A stretch of 64,000 nucleotides of DNA from Poa pratensis (taxonomy: Eukaryota > Streptophyta > Magnoliopsida > Poales > Poaceae): NCBI GenBank assembly GCA_947311845.1, contig CAMZMU010000040.1, positions 66,583,564 through 66,647,563 on the forward strand, given 5' to 3'. Numbering within the stretch: the stretch's first letter is position 1; every line of letters starts with the position of its first letter. Positions 52,788-63,918 of this stretch are shown in pieces. The position numbers were made by a program, and so were the translations under genes. Below the pieces are notes generated by a model. That model did no database searches, had not been told where the DNA came from, and saw only the letters and a program-made list of their open reading frames with translations.

Positions 52788-54513
52788 ATGCGGCTCAATT
52801 CGCGCACAATCTGTTCGCGGCGATCTGCCTCAAGTAGCATGTATTCCCATTCCAATCAGTTTCAAGGAGGAGTCACACAGAATATGGTCTTATGGAAGTG
52901 CTTGCGGCCGCGGTCAAGCAATTCTCATATGACGTCGGGATTAGTTAATTTTTCTCCTAATAAGAATATCAGATCTTCTGAGCCGCAGCGTCTGAAGTAC
53001 TTTGCCAGCTTAGTGGGCCGACAATTGCGTTGCCGCTTATCAACAAGAGAGGGTAGTCTAAGTGTAAAGCTTGATGTGCTTTCACGCGAAGGAATTTCGG
53101 GTATCAATTGGAACTGGCGAGGCATAAATCAAAAAATAGGAGCAACTGCCGGTGGGCTTTGCTTTGGTCTTTCAGTTTCTGGGACCGCAAAAGCTGAGAT
53201 GCCTGTGGACAGAAATATCAACTGTTCACAAACATCAACATCATCTACTCATGGGAAAAAAGTCTACACGGATTATTCTGTCACTGGTGAGAAATGCAAT
53301 TGTGTTAGGCTTAATAATTGCTTTTGTTAAAAAAATACAGCCTTTATCATATTTATATTTGCGGATACGTCTGCATGGCATTAAGTAACTACTCATGACT
53401 GCTTTACTTGAATTTGCCAGGCATTCCAGGAGATGGAAGATGCTTATTCCGCTCCGTGGTTCATGGGGCATGCATCCGCTCGGGGAAAGATATACCTAAT
53501 GAAGATCTTCAGAAAAGCTAGCTGACGAATTGAGGTCAATGGTATGTTTGGAATGTTTCTAGGTACTTTGGTTTTTTGTTCTGTTGCCTTCAATTCTCTA
53601 AGCTGCTATATAAATTCATCATTGTATAGGTTGCCGATGAATTTGTCACTAGACGGGATGAGACTGAATGGTTAGCCGATGCACATTCTCACTGTCATGT
53701 TTGTTCTTCTGGTTTTAAAACGAAATTGAGACGTGAATTTATTATTGACATGTTTTGAACTATTGCATTTTCTTGCACCAACAATTGACAGGTTTATTGA
53801 GGGCGATTTCGATACATACGTTTCTCAGATTAGGCAGCCACATGTGTGGGGTGGTGAACCAGAACTGTTCATGGCTTCACATGTTCTTCAGTAAGTAATT
53901 GGACCTGTTACACATTATTCTTCATAGACACCAAAGGTGCCTACCAGCAGTTAAATATCAAGGCTCACTTTAGTTTTTTACCTAATATATGTATCCTCAT
54001 AAGGTACATTACTTATGAAAAAGTACATGTAATGAAAATAATCGTCTTTTTATTTTTTCTGTGACTTTTTCCTACTATGCTTATGTCAAATGATAAACCA
54101 TACACACCACTAGATAGTGTGCGAAGATGGTTTTCTTGGAGTTCTCGAAATAATTAAGTAGACAGCATTCAGTAAAGTTGATTAAATTCTGGTGATAGTT
54201 AAAATTAGGTAGCTAAGAAGTTCTCTTGTTAATACGAAGAAAAAGGTTCCTTCGTGATTTGATTTCTGTTCAGTTAACATGCACTTAAGCAGTACTGTCC
54301 ATGAAGTTATAAGTAAGAACGCCATTACTTTGTTTACACAGGATGCCAATAACTGTGTACATGCGTGATGAAGATGCTGGCGGTTTGATAAGTATCGCTG
54401 AATATGGAGAAGAATACGGTAAAGAAGATCCAGTACAACTTCTGTATCATGGTTTTGGCCATTATGATTCCCTGCAGATTCAAGCGAATACGGGTCCGAA
54501 GGCAAGAATGTAG
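52788..54513 (+). CDS. OTU-domain deubiquitinase, 1-bp deletion in exon 2
   Basis: Exons 52788-53286, 53421-53541, 53630-53670, 53792-53890 and 54342-54513, all with GT-AG introns. The N-terminal ~165 residues are a poorly conserved, basic, Ser-rich leader. The OTU domain then starts at VTGIPGDGRCLFRSVVHGAC with the catalytic D-G-x-C, continues with VADEFVTRRDETEW/FIEGDFDTYV and RQPHVWGGEPELFMASHVLQ, and ends with LLYHGFGHYDSL carrying the catalytic His. It closely resembles plant OTU4-type cysteine proteases that cleave ubiquitin chains. The exons sum to 932 nt, one short of a multiple of three. The loss is in the A-run at 53513-53516, giving TAG at 53519-53521 before the His half. It is either a recent pseudogene or a homopolymer sequencing error. 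Confidence 0.8.
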
Positions 54514-55873
54514 AATTTTGGAGTTCGTGATTCAGAAGGTATGGTCAAAATATTCTGATTTCTGTCCTTCCATACCGATATATTGTTGAGATATTGATGA
54601 GTATGACTGTGAGAGTTTTTAACCGTTTAGATAACCTCAGTGTGCATCTCGAGCTTTGCAGCATTAACTATGAAAAAAAACCTTTTCTTCCCATGATAAT
54701 GTATTGATAAGTAAGAAATCATGAGTCAGGAGTAGTTATTCTTGCCTCACAAAAGAGGGAGTAGGCGTTGTATTATTTTTCTTCCCCGGTCTTCCTGCGC
54801 CTGAGTGCCGTGGACCACGGCAGCCAAAACATGACTGTTTAATATCCACCCTTCTTTCAGACAATCTAGTGCATGTATTATGTATAACATATCTATAACA
54901 AGCTATGAATCTTATTCGCAAAAAAAAAAAAAAGCTATGAATCTAGAACTTCTTATGTAGATGCCATTTTCCCAAAAAGTATTCTTGACGCCAAACTTTG
55001 CTGGTAGGCACTGTTGCAAAAGCATTGATGGTGTGGATAGCCTCGATGACTTTGTCCGCAGCTACATGCTCATACAAGATGATATAAGGTGAAAGACATT
55101 CCATTGCCTGGATGAGGCTGCCGGAGGAACAAAATTTGGTGCGATCCATTGTCCCCAGGTTCTTCTGAAATGGCCAGCTATTCAACAAGGTAACATCATT
55201 AGGAGAGACGACTGAATCCTGCTGTTGTTTGTTCATGTACTCACCGTGGACTGTTTCCACGGAAAACTTACCGTAGGGTGTAGATATACCTGTACTTGTA
55301 TTGTAAGGCTGGAACTTTATGTAATCTCTCTAGCTGTGGCAATAAAAGGGTGGAGATTACTAATACATCCTGCCTTCAGTGTGTTCCTCCAGACGGTCTT
55401 GATTATGTGCCATTTTTATTCAGGTCTAGCGAGTTCAGTTTGCCGTTAGTCTCTTCCTGTTTCAAGTTACGAATTGGAGGTTTCGAGTCATTGCTTTTCT
55501 AAAACATAGAGTCCTTGCAAAGCTACATACGGTATATGAGAACACATCAAGTAAATTGTGGATTGCCAAGTGGCAGAAAATATGATGCCTATAACTGGTG
55601 ATATTTCCTGAGTACTGAGAGTTCGACATACAATCTTCGGAAAATAAAACTTAAGGAGAGCTACGTCGAGCACCGGGTCTTGTGGTGCTGTTGATCCCGG
55701 TCACTTTACCTACACCCTTCGGGAAACAAAAGAAAAACTTAAAAAATATAGACACAATATATAGCTCTATCGTGCTGTAAAATTTCAAATCCTGACCGTG
55801 TATGATGACAAGGTTCCCCTTGGAGGAAATCCTAAGTTGAAAGACAACTTAAGAACCAAAAGAACGACAAATC
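54514..55873. other. 3' flank of the OTU gene, intergenic
   Basis: The first few hundred bases should contain the OTU 3' UTR. No further gene recognised. It contains the tail-only retroposon at 54913-54932. Confidence 0.4.
54901..54944 (+). mobile_element. Tail-only retroposon insertion
   Basis: The 12-bp TSD AGCTATGAATCT (54901-54912 and 54933-54944) encloses just 20 nt: TATTCGC followed by 13 A. The 7-nt body matches the 3' end of the window's SINE (TTCGC before its poly(A)), so this is an extreme 5'-truncated insertion. Confidence 0.7.
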
Positions 55874-56012
55874 TTTTTTTGTTGTTGAGGGAAAGCCATC
55901 ATGGCACGCTTTATTGTAAATCGAACAAAGTTACATAAAAAACAGGAATAATTTGACTCAAAAACAAAACGAACTAACTTGTGCGCCACCATATTTGCCT
56001 CCCTATTACAGT
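55874..56012 (-). mobile_element. LINE 3' fragment (LINE-3)
   Basis: A minus-strand poly(A) (T-run at 55874-55880) is preceded by 3' UTR ending TTTCCCTCAACAAC. Further upstream is a short coding remnant, REANMVAHKLVRFVFESN, the end of a LINE RNase H domain. The 5' boundary is uncertain and no clear TSD was found. Confidence 0.65.
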
Positions 56013-56567
56013 GCTACCTACACAGAAATCAGGAGCGGTCAGTGAGCCAGCTAACGGTAGTATTGATCCAAAATTCCAAACACAGCAACAGCATCTCCAC
56101 CGGCACCAAAGGTTGATTAGGGTATCCGACATGAAAAACGGGCACACGGATATCCCAAGTGTTAGGGTCGATCCGATTTCTGTCCGACACTTTCGAGCGG
56201 GACTCCAAATTTTAGGGCGGACTCAAAGCTGCCGGACAGAGCCCGGACAGCTCCTCCGACAAGCATGGCCAACCTGTTATAGACACGCAACGGCATAAGC
56301 TATCTGTCATTTGCACCCACACCCCGTCCTCTAGTTCCCCGGTCCGGCGATTCACGACATCGCCTCCGCCACTGGTTCACAATCCCTTGCCTTCGCCGCC
56401 ACTCCACGCCGCCTCCCGTGGCCGTTCGGTGCCGCCACAGTTTGATCTGTTGGTGCCAACAATTTCTCCATCTCGCCCGCCCACAAGGTGTTCGGTTGTT
56501 TGCCAACAAGTCATTTTCTTTGTTGTTGATTCATTGCATAGCTTCATTGTTCATTGACTATTGTTCA

Positions 56568-56748
56568 ATGGCTACGAATAGCGACATGTTTCACCAAATG
56601 ATGGAACACGAGGCAAACATTGATGATGATGATGATGAAAATCATCTCGTTCTCTCCGTTCTTATAGCTGCACAAACGGGCATGGATGCCACTCCCAAGT
56701 GCGGAGGGTCGAGGAGAACAAAGACGACGAACAAGAACTGGTTTAGAA
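56568..56748 (+). pseudogene. Harbinger transposase, N-terminal part
   Basis: MATNSDMFHQMMEHEANIDD begins a frame with an acidic stretch and HLVLSVLIAAQ, then a basic stretch ending TKTTNKNW, where the hAT-like element sits. The layout matches the start of grass Harbinger transposases (acidic leader before the fold). It continues at 62797. Confidence 0.65.
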
Positions 56749-56960
56749 TCCGAATGGCAATGGGTACCCGTTACCCGCTAACCCGACGGGTACCCGCACT
56801 AACTGGGGAGGGTTTGTTAGCGATCTGGACCCACGGGTCTGCTTAGTGGTAAAGATCCAGACCCGCTGGGTCTAGCGGAGCCGGGTATGGGGGTGCCAAA
56901 CCTGGACCCGCGAACCCGACTAGCACATGTGGACCCCACATGCGATTGCCTCACACCCTC

Positions 56961-59900
56961 CAAGGACAAGCAACCCAGGTTGCCGTAATCGCATTAAGAT
57001 TGGGGAAAGAGTTTGTTACAAATTACATACGGCATTGCCGTCCGCTTTGAACCTCCTGACTACTCCTCTCTAAGATCCACTCTCTGACTACCCAGAAACC
57101 ACAAAGACAGCTCCTCACACACATTACTTATAAGCATATTCATCGATTTCTCCTTGCCTTCGAATACTCTTGCGTTCCTTTCTAGCCACAGCGCCCGCAT
57201 GCCCGCGATTATGAGTGTGGTTGTGTCCTTTTGTTGCTTTTTCCTGTATCTTGACAGTGTTTCAGACCACCAGTCCCTAACTGAGTTCTGACCTGAAGGT
57301 GTGAAATCTGGGTGCTTCGTTTCTTGACATAGTCTGAACCAAAATGTTTTTGAAAAGGAGCAGCTTGTTAAGATGTGGTTCAGCGTCTCTGGTTCTTGAT
57401 CACATAAGGTACATCTTGGTGGCCCTTGCAGTCCTCTCTTGGTTAGTCTGTCAGCAGTCCAGCATCTATCCCTCATTACCAGCCATGTAAAGAATTTTTC
57501 CTTCGGCGGTGCTCTGCTCTTCCAGAGGGTTTTCGCATACACAACTTCGATTGAACCGTGGAAATACGCCTTGTAAGCTGAAGATGCAGTGTAGCTTCCA
57601 TTAGCAGTCAGCCGCCATCTAAAAACATCATCCTCACGGAGAGAGGAGGCAACTCTCGGATAATGCACCAGAGTGTCACGAATTGCACGATCGCCGGCAG
57701 AGTCAGGTTTCCTCTGATATCTTTTACCCACCTTCCATCAAGCAGTGCTTCTGCAACAGTTCGTTTCTTTGCTCCTCTAGCTGTGACGAACTGTAGTATA
57801 TCAGGAGCAATCTGGCTAGGGCTGCTTCCCTCCAACCATCTTTCCTCCCAGAAGATCAACCTGTCCCCTCTCCCTACAGAGCAAGCAGTGGCAGCACGGA
57901 AGAGACTCTCAGCTTCAGGAGAGAGTTTGAACTGAAGGCCTGTCCAAGCACGCAGGCTGCTTTCTTTTTCAAACCAGCGCCATCTCATCCTCAAGGCATC
58001 ATTAAGAAACTTCAAATTGTGTAGTCCCAGCCCGCCATACTTTGTTGGCATGCACACTTGTTTCCATGCTACTCTGCAATTTCCCCCATTTGTTTCTCCA
58101 GCACCATGCCATAAGAAGCTTCGACATATTTTGTTGATTTTTTTATCACCCATGGTGGCAAGTCCATGGAGAGCACGTGGTACACAGCAATCGCTTCCAT
58201 GACTGTCTTGATCAGCAGCAAACGTCCAGCAGAGTTTAGCATGTGTGTTTTCCAGGTTGCTAGCTTCCTGTGAATATTTGCAATAAGAGCCAGGAGTTCT
58301 TCGTTTGGTAATTTCTTCAGGGAGAGAGGCAGTCCCAAATACCTGCATGGGAAACTAGTGACCTGACATGGGAAAGGCTACGTGATGTCTTGCAAGTCTA
58401 ATTCTGGGCAAGCAATATGTGCAATGGCACACTTAGCAAGGTTGCAACACAGGCCTGAGGAGTTTCCAAATAAATCCAACAGCTTTCTAGCTGCAAGCAT
58501 TTCGTTTTTAGTTGGTTGAATAAACATTGCAACATCATCTGCAAAAAGGGATAACCTGTGCCTGATTCCCCATCTCCTGAGGTCTTGAAAGACTCCATCT
58601 CTTCTGCAACCCCTTTGACAGCGTTCAGCACATCCATGATCAAAATGAACCATGTTGGGGATGCAGGGTCCCCTTGCCTTAAGCCCCTGCGTGCCAAATT
58701 TTCTCTCCAGGGATCCCATCAATCAGTACTCTTGTATTAGCCGAATATAGTAGCGCAGCTACCCAGGAGCAGAATTTGTTTCCAAAGCCGCGACGTCTCA
58801 TGACTTTCAGCAAGAAAGGCCAAGATACAGAATCGAAAGCCCGCGCAATATCATGTTTCAGGAACAAAGCAGGGACCTTGCGCCTGTGTAGGGTTTTAGC
58901 AGATTTGTCCACCAGCATGAAATTGTCTTGGATTGATCTACCCTTTACAAAGGCGCTTTGGTTCACAGAGACTAAATCTTTCAACCTTGGAGCCACTCTA
59001 TTTGCCAAGGCTTTGGACAGAATTTTTGCAAAGCCATGTACCAGGCTAATTGGTCTGAAATCCTTAATATCAGTGGCATCCTCTTTCTTTGGGAGCAAAG
59101 TGATGTAAGCTTGGTTGAGCCAATGCAAACTCCTACTGTCATGACAAGTGACTTGCTGGATGGCTGCCATAACATCTACTTTGATGGTGGCCCAGCACCT
59201 TTGGAAGAACTCTGCTGAGAAGCCGTCCGGTCCAGGCGATTTATCCGCAGGCAAGTTTCGAACTACTGTCCAAATTTCATCTTCTAAAAAATTGGCCTCC
59301 AAGTCATCAAGATTTAACCTTGACAGGCCAAGGGCATCTAGGTTTAGCTCCTCCACCCTCGGTCTTGCCTTTCCTAGCAGATCTTCAAAGAATTTTGTGG
59401 CCAAGCTATCCATACTTTGTTGGTCGCACACTTCCGTGTCTCCTTTCTTTAATTTGAACATATGATTTCTTCTTCGGCGTTTGCTGGTATGGGCATGAAA
59501 GAATGCAGTATTCTCATCCCCTTCTTTAACCCACAAGAGCCTGGATCTCTGCCTTGCCATGGTTCTTTGCAGCGACGCAAGGCCAAGGATCTTCTTCTTG
59601 AGCTCCTTCCTAAGCCATGCTTCTTCCCATGAAAGAGTGTGAGTGTCTTGTGCCATATCGAACCGAAGCACAAGCTCTTGTGCCAGCAGCAGTTGTTCTC
59701 TGATATTACCTACTCTCCTTTGGCCCCAACTAGATAGAGCTCTCGCAGTGGCTTTTAGCTTCAGGTGCAGCGCTTGTATGGGGTCAAAGGAAGTGCTAGG
59801 AGCAGCCCAGGCAGTTGCAACAGTGTCTTGGAATCCTGCCAGTTTAGGCCAGAAGGATTCAAAGTGGAACCTTATTTTTTGAGAGAAATTAACGTTTGTG

Positions 59901-60009
59901 GACATTTGGATTGCACAGTGATCCGACAGAGAGGATGATAGGGCCTGAAGGAGACAGTTTGGATGGTCTAAATCCCAGTCCGATGAGCTGAACCCTCGGT
60001 CTTGCCTTT
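56961..60009 (-). mobile_element. 5'-truncated L1-type LINE (LINE-2)
   Basis: It begins in the last residues of the endonuclease (SDHCAIQM) and carries RT and zf-RVT; ORF1 and most of the endonuclease are missing. The 12-bp direct repeat CCTCACACCCTC at 56949-56960 and 60010-60021 may be its TSD. A poly(A) tail is not visible at the left junction, so the exact 3' end is uncertain. Confidence 0.75.
57060..59944 (-). pseudogene. LINE-2 ORF2: RT and zf-RVT
   Basis: Minus strand: LSDHCAIQM (endonuclease end), VKEGDENTAFFHAHTSKRRR, NLPADKSPGPDGFSAEFFQR, FRPISLVHGFAKILSKALAN, QSAFVKGRSIQDNFMLV and KHDIARAFDSVSWPFLLKVM in one frame (59905-58679). Then, after frameshifts, GLRQGDPASPTWFILIMDVL and the catalytic FADDVAMFIQ, followed by MRWRWFEKESSLRAWTGLQF and a zf-RVT region (WKSRAPPKEKFFTWLVMRDR; CTLCDQEPETLNHILTSCSF). 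At least three frameshifts. No RNase H domain was seen after the zinc region, unlike LINE-1. Confidence 0.85.
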
Positions 60010-60054
60010 CCTCACACCCTCACCTTTTTTTTGAGGGAACCTCACACCCTCACC
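60010..60054 (-). mobile_element. Tail-only retroposon insertion
   Basis: The 15-bp TSD CCTCACACCCTCACC (60010-60024 and 60040-60054) encloses 15 nt which on the minus strand read TTCCCTC plus eight A. That heptamer equals part of the 3' terminus of LINE-3 (TTTCCCTCAAC at ~55885-55895). Confidence 0.7.
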
Positions 60055-60575
60055 TAACCCACTCCCCACCCACGCAGCACACACTACACCAGGTCGGCCC
60101 AAAGCCAGGCCAGCTACCCTAGGCCACTAACACACACCAGCGCATGACACAACTCACACACCACGCACACAACGAAACCTAGCTATCGATTCCCAACATC
60201 TACCGCCGCCTTCTTCTCCTTGTCCCATTCTTCCTTCCTCCCTCACAACGCTCCTCTCCCCATCGCTCCCTCCTCCGGCTCTCTCCTCTCCTCCTAAGTT
60301 TGGTTACCGACGCCGTCCCGAGCCCGTGCCTCCTCCCCTCCTACCCATGGCTCCTCTCTCCCAAAGATCACGACGCCTCGCTGTCCCTCCTCTCTCCCAA
60401 GCACACGACGTCGACTACCGACCAACGTCGACCACCACGTCACCTCAACCTCGCGGATGTGCTCTACCGCCGGTCAACGTCGACCACCGCGTCACCTCTA
60501 CCTCGCCTGGAAGCCGCCACCGCCTCCCGAGATCCCCTCGTCCACTGCTCCGGCTCCTCGAGCTCCGCCGCCGTC
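60055..60575. other. hAT-like element interior, CT-rich
   Basis: C/T-rich sequence with a reiterated GTCGACNACC-type phrase (CGTCGACCACC near 60428 and 60478). Open frames from about 60300 have no recognisable domain. It may be the leader of the lost hAT gene. Confidence 0.35.
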
Positions 60576-60580
60576 GGGTA

Positions 60581-60990
60581 TGTAGGGTTACGCTTAGCAA
60601 TTTAAAAAATTTGTAACCTTTTCTTGCGAGGATCTATACTATGAATATATGCTGCACCCCATAATGCTAGATAGAATACTTACAAACATCATTGCGGAAG
60701 ATCTTGTGTTTGTCGAAGTAGATGTTGGTGAAGCCTGATGAAGAATCTCACGTCCACGCCGGGAGGTGAGATTGTTGCTGATTCCGTCGTTGAGGAATTG
60801 CTTGCGCAACCCACTCTAATAGTATCAACACGTACGCCGCGCCAACCCGTCAGCGCTCCGCCGTCTAGAGCACTTGCGCCAACGAAGAGAGACAGCCTTT
60901 CGGCGTAGTATAGGTGGTAGATCTAATCAACTAGATTAGATCTATATAAGATTAGAGAGACGTCTAATTCTCAACACATGAGATCTAATT

Positions 60991-61022
<32 letters not shown>

Positions 61023-62630
61023 CACGGAGGCAATTGTGTGTTTGTTGTTATCTCCAAAAGAGGAGGGAGTGGGAGTATATATAGGTGTCCCAAGGGGTGG
61101 GGGGCCTTGGGCAAGGGGTAAGAACCCCCCCACCCTTGGTGCGCCGGCACTAGGGCCGGCCGGATCACCTCCCCAAGTCGGTTTGGGGGGAGTCCTTGTT
61201 GGACAAGGACTCCCCCAATTCCTTCTATTTTTGCCTTTTTCCTTTATTGCTTTGCTAGTCCAAATAGGACTCTTGTATATCTCGAAACTAAGCAAGGAAA
61301 GAGAGGGGAGGTGGTGGTGCGCCGGCCAGGGAGGTGGGGCCCAGCCGGCCGACCCGCATCAGGTGCGGTTTGGCTCCCAGGGCTCCCCCCCTTCCTCCTC
61401 CGGCACCCTCCCTTATTGGCAAACGTCCGAAACTCTTCCGGAACCTTATATACTCTTTAGATAAAATCATTGACTCTATCCACTGATGTCGAAAACACTT
61501 CCCGACATCCCGGAACATCTCATGTTCACCATATTTCTCTCTCGGGAAATTCTGCCCTAAAATAGGCACTATTTCCCTCTCATGATAACTTCACCGGAAC
61601 ACCTCCGAATCACTCCGGAGTTGTTCCTGTGACATCGGAGTGACTCCGACCACTTCTCGTAACCACTAATACTACAACTTTATTCTCTCAATAAAAGATT
61701 GACTCATAGCTTAAGTGTGTGACCCGGAAGGTTCAGTAACACATAGACATGTCCGGGTGCTTACCAGACAATAACCAGCATTGGGACCTAGACGTTTGTA
61801 CTGGCTCCTATGTATTCACGAGTGAACTACAGAACCTCTTGTGTTTCTCATTACGCTAATTCCCTTACGTACACGATACCAATGATACCACGAGGTGAGA
61901 CAATGTGCTCTAATGTGATCAATACCATTTGACCATAACACATACAAAACTCGTTCCCGATATCATTCTCTTTTCTCATTCCGTATTCTCAATGTCCTGT
62001 GATAAATCACACTGTGTCTGGCCAGACGATTGGGGTGACATTGATAATACTGAGATGACCTAGAGGATGTATCTCTCCATCGCCTGGAGGAGTAAGTACG
62101 ATTCTTGAACAATCTTTGTTCCATTACGTATTCTAGTTCATACTTAATTGTCACCGTTATGATCCCAAAATTAATGTTGGATGGTTGATGATGATCAAAG
62201 TATAGGTGCCAAATACGCGGGCACAAGATGTTCTCAAGGTATAGGAATTCAGCTAACGAAAACTCTATGTGATCAATTGCTAATCTTCATATCGGTGACG
62301 ATATGTCTCTTAGCAAGATCATCTGTTGGGTCGGTTCAGTACTATTATCTTTCCGATAATAAACTCCTATAGTTATGTGACTTATACAAAGTCCATGATC
62401 AGGAAAACATGATCATCAAATAACAAGATAGGCTAGTCTTAGAAACAAGATCAGGAACTCTTTTACTTTGTTCATATCTCTACACGTGCATTGGAGGTTT
62501 TCCTCTTGAATACTTTGTATTCGCTATTCAAGTGCCCAATGCAGTGGTAGCATAAAGATATAAACGTTTAAAAATAATTTGGAGATAAAATAATACTAAA
62601 TATTATTATCTCTAGGGCATATCTCCAACA
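60581..62630 (-). mobile_element. Solo LTR, 2.05 kb
   Basis: TSD GGGTA (60576-60580 and 62631-62635). The plus strand begins TGTAGGGTTACG and ends ATATCTCCAACA; the minus strand therefore begins TGTTGGAGATATGCCCTAGA, a start I recognise from a common wheat LTR type. No internal domain or second LTR, so it is a recombination remnant. A TATATATA (61076-61083) lies on the minus strand as a likely core promoter. Confidence 0.85.
60990..61016. repeat. (AG)n microsatellite in the solo LTR
   Basis: About 13 AG units downstream of the LTR's TATA box on the minus strand. Likely length-polymorphic. Confidence 0.9.
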
Positions 62631-62796
62631 GGGTACCCGTCGGGTCCCGCAAACCCAGCGGGTCGCGAGTCTGGTGGAGAATGGGACCCGGCGGCGGGTA
62701 TGGGGGCGGGTGGCGGGGGCGGGGAGAAGGGTAGGGGCGGGTATGGGGGAGCCAAACCCGACCCCGAACCCGACTGGTGCCATCCAGAGTTTTGAA

Positions 62797-63918
62797 CAAC
62801 TGGTCATGTGCTGCTTTACAATGGCTATTTTTTCATGGCCTCAACAAACACTGATCAAGCATTTCGCCGACGCTTTAGCATGAATAGGAAAGTATTCATG
62901 GATATTGTGCATGGTGTTCGAGACTACGATGAAATTTCGAACTGAAGAAAGATTGTACTGAACTTCTCGAATATTCATCCATTTAGAAATGCACTGTTGC
63001 TACACAATGTCTTGCGTATGGATGTCGCAAATTCTTTGGACGACTACCTCTGTATGTCTGAATCCACAACCATTAAAGCCACCTACAGGTTCCGCAGGGC
63101 GGTGAATGAAGTGTCCGAGTAGAAATATACGAGAGAACCAAATGAAGAAGACATAACTCGAATCTTGGCACAAGGTGAAGCGAGAGGATTTACTGAGATG
63201 TTTGGGAGCATCGATTGCCTGCATTGGAAATGGAAGAACTGTCCATTCGCTTGGCAGGGGATGTAAAAAAGAGGCATGTTGGTGTGGGCAATGTTGTACT
63301 TGAAGTGGTGGCAGATTATGACGGATTTTGGCACGCATTTTTCGGCATGGACGGTTCACACAATGACATCAACATGCTGCAATAATCTTCGGTGTTTGCG
63401 AGACTTGCTGAGGGCCAAGCTCTAGAGTGCAAGTATGTGATCAACGACCATGAGTACGACAAGGGATACTACATAGCAGATGGCATTTATCCTCGTCGGT
63501 CGATATTTGTCAAGATCATCCGCAACCTTGTTGGTGAGGCAAACTCTCACTTCATGGGTCGGCAAGAGAGTGTCCGCAAAGATGTGGAGCGCGAATTTGG
63601 TGTGCTCCAAACCCGGTTTGCGATTGTTAGGTACCCTTGTCTATCTTGGTCCCTATAGCAAACGTGGATATAATGAATGCTTGTGTTATCATGTACCACA
63701 TGATCGTCCAGAATGAGCGTGATGCTAACATGATGCTCAATGAGCCGTAAGAGTACCAGGCCCCCCTTGTCGACCCACAGCCGGGCGTGCCGACCGAATG
63801 TCTGACTTTCTCGCCATGATCTTAAGATTCGTGATTAAACAACTCACGATCATATTCAGAGTGGTCTAATTGCGCACTTGTGGGCGCGCCGAGCAAACAA
63901 GTCTGTTGTTCAGTGATC
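62797..63918 (+). pseudogene. Harbinger DDE transposase, C-terminal part
   Basis: Resumes after the hAT-like [62 protein letters not shown] then [18 protein letters not shown] (first catalytic Asp), FFGMDGSHNDINMLQ (second Asp), DKGYYIADGIYPRRSIFVKI, and RKDVEREFGVLQTRFAIVRY (catalytic Glu region). It ends near IQSGLIAHLWARRA. Many in-frame stops and phase changes make it non-functional. HARBI1-type nucleases of this family act with a Myb-like partner, which is not seen here. Confidence 0.85.

Larger units (their letters stand above)
56749..62788. mobile_element. hAT-like element with nested insertions
   Basis: 8-bp TSD GTTTAGAA (56741-56748) and GTTTTGAA (62789-62796), one mismatch. The ends TCCGAATGGCA and, in reverse complement, TCTGGATGGCA form a short imperfect TIR, followed by clustered GGGTACCCG/ACCCGC repeats typical of plant hAT derivatives. 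No hAT transposase was found. It contains LINE-2 (56961-60009), a tail-only insertion and a solo LTR; the element's own sequence is under 1 kb. Confidence 0.75.
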
